Assembly: GCA_946479805.1 (NCBI GenBank)
Contig: CAMLHP010000130.1
Location: 1 to 5,752 of the forward strand
DNA length: 5,752 nucleotides
Reading direction: 5' to 3'
From: an uncultured Gemmatimonadota bacterium
GTDB taxonomy: Bacteria > Gemmatimonadota > Gemmatimonadetes > Gemmatimonadales > GWC2-71-9
In this document: positions 5,061-5,752 of the stretch, one piece after another
Numbering within the stretch: position 1 is the stretch's first letter
How the letters are laid out: each line of letters begins with the position of its first letter
The notes under the pieces: generated by a model
What the model was told of the DNA's origin: nothing
The model's database searches: none
What the model saw: the letters and a program-made list of their open reading frames with translations, nothing else
Made by a program: the position numbers and the translations under genes

Positions 5061-5752
5061 CCCTGCAGCTCCGGCTGGGCCGCTCCCTGGCGAAGCCGGT
5101 CCAGCGCGGCGCTCCGTCCCACGAGCACCAGCAGCTCGTTGACCGGCTCGGACACGGTGCCGCCTGTCAGCACCACCCGAATTGGCTGCAGTGCGTCACC
5201 CAGCTTGGCACCGGCGGCCTCCGCGCTGGATGTGAGCGCCGAGAGAATTGCATCGGAAGTCCATTGCTCAGCAGGGAGGCCCTCAAGCGTGGCCACCGCG
5301 CGATCGAGATGCGCCGCGAAGGCGGGCCCCAGCTTCCTTCGGAGTGCCACGCCGCGAGCATCGGGTTCGCCACGAGGACCTTCCAGCCGAACGGCCACCT
5401 GTTCAGCCAGCTGCAGGATGGTGCGGGAGCGGGCCTTCACGCCATCGACTATCGGCTCGAGCGCGCGCCCTGCCGGATCTACTCCCAGGATGGCGAGCTG
5501 GCGCTTCACCGCGGGCAGCAGCTCGGATGCCGGCGTGGCGGACAGGTACTGTCCGTTCATCCACTCCAGCTTGGCGGTATCGAACACTGCCGGCTTGCTC
5601 TGGATCCCCTCGAGCGAGAAGAGCTCGATCATCTCCGCTTCGGGCAGGATCTCGCGGTCGCCGCCGGGGGACCAGCCCAGCAGCGCCAGGAAGTTGCGCA
5701 TGGCGGCGGGGAAGATGCCCTGGTCCTGGTAGTCGCCGACGGCGGTGGCGCC
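5057..5752 (-). CDS. gltX: Glutamyl-tRNA synthetase, C-terminal half (partial)
   Basis: The frame enters from the right edge and gives 231 residues to the TGA at 5057-5059. Class I glutamyl-tRNA synthetase attaches glutamate to tRNA-Glu (and to tRNA-Gln in organisms using the amidotransferase route) in the cytoplasm. The visible part begins GATAVGDYQDQGIFPAAM, which in the family lies directly after the KMSKS-type signature; that signature must lie just beyond the edge. Next come the very typical NFLALLGWSPGGDRE (20-34), ELFSLEGI (43-50) and AVFDTAKLEWMNGQYL (55-70), then the helical anticodon-binding domain ending in LGDALQPIRVVLTGG (184-198) and EPVNELLVLVGRSAALDRLR. Full-length enzymes have roughly 470-500 residues, so about half is missing at the window edge and not by mutation. 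A GlnRS identity is unlikely given the all-helical C-terminus. It is the first visible gene of the minus-strand cluster and its stop overlaps or abuts the CapA-like gene. Confidence 0.95.
   Translation of the reverse strand, partial: GATAVGDYQDQGIFPAAMRNFLALLGWSPGGDREILPEAEMIELFSLEGIQSKPAVFDTAKLEWMNGQYLSATPASELLPAVKRQLAILGVDPAGRALEPIVDGVKARSRTILQLAEQVAVRLEGPRGEPDARGVALRRKLGPAFAAHLDRAVATLEGLPAEQWTSDAILSALTSSAEAAGAKLGDALQPIRVVLTGGTVSEPVNELLVLVGRSAALDRLRQGAAQPELQG
5060..5072 (-). promoter_or_regulatory. Ribosome binding region with two possible starts for the CapA-like gene
   Basis: On the minus strand, GGAG (5072-5069) lies 8 bases before the GTG at 5060, and AGGGG (5064-5060) lies 5 bases before the ATG at 5054. 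Both pairs are acceptable, so the sequence does not decide between a GTGA overlap with gltX and an ATG start just past the gltX stop. Confidence 0.45.

Noticed and set aside
4749..5732. Plus-strand open frame of 327 residues opposite gltX and the CapA-like gene
   Set aside because: It covers the anticodon-binding half of glutamyl-tRNA synthetase and the signal peptide of the lipoprotein in antisense; its product is Arg/Ser/Ala-rich with no recognisable motif, as expected from high third-position GC.

Overview
This is a compact, GC-rich bacterial chromosomal window with about 97% coding density. It has two convergent gene clusters and no RNA genes, mobile elements or CRISPR. The high GC, the many 4-base stop/start overlaps and the general look of the proteins suggest a free-living Gram-negative-type bacterium. 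Gemmatimonadota is my best guess, but that rests on impression and not on a search.

Plus-strand cluster (1-3174): the last codons of an unidentified gene run by an ATGA overlap into a fumarylacetoacetate-hydrolase (FAH) family enzyme. This overlaps by ATGA with a class I/II PLP aminotransferase resembling LL-diaminopimelate aminotransferase. The next gene is a single-pass membrane protein of unknown function with a TonB-like topology, which probably starts at a TTG inside the end of the aminotransferase gene. It overlaps by ATGA with a 147-residue protein of unknown function that has a conserved-looking Gly-rich motif. All five genes overlap, so they are almost certainly one transcript with coupled translation.

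Minus-strand cluster (5752-3193, read right to left): the C-terminal half of glutamyl-tRNA synthetase (gltX) is followed, with a GTGA overlap or a 2-base gap, by a predicted lipoprotein of the CapA/PgsA metallophosphatase-like family. After 8 bases comes a very acidic 215-residue protein with two Asp/Glu tracts.

The clusters meet tail to tail across only 18 bases (3175-3192), which hold a tiny GC hairpin and no convincing terminator. No promoter is visible; both transcripts appear to begin outside the window.

The recognisable enzymes are ordinary. The least explained parts are the two unknown genes coupled behind the aminotransferase and the acidic protein behind the CapA-like lipoprotein. 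I did not find convincing evidence of a new multi-gene system.
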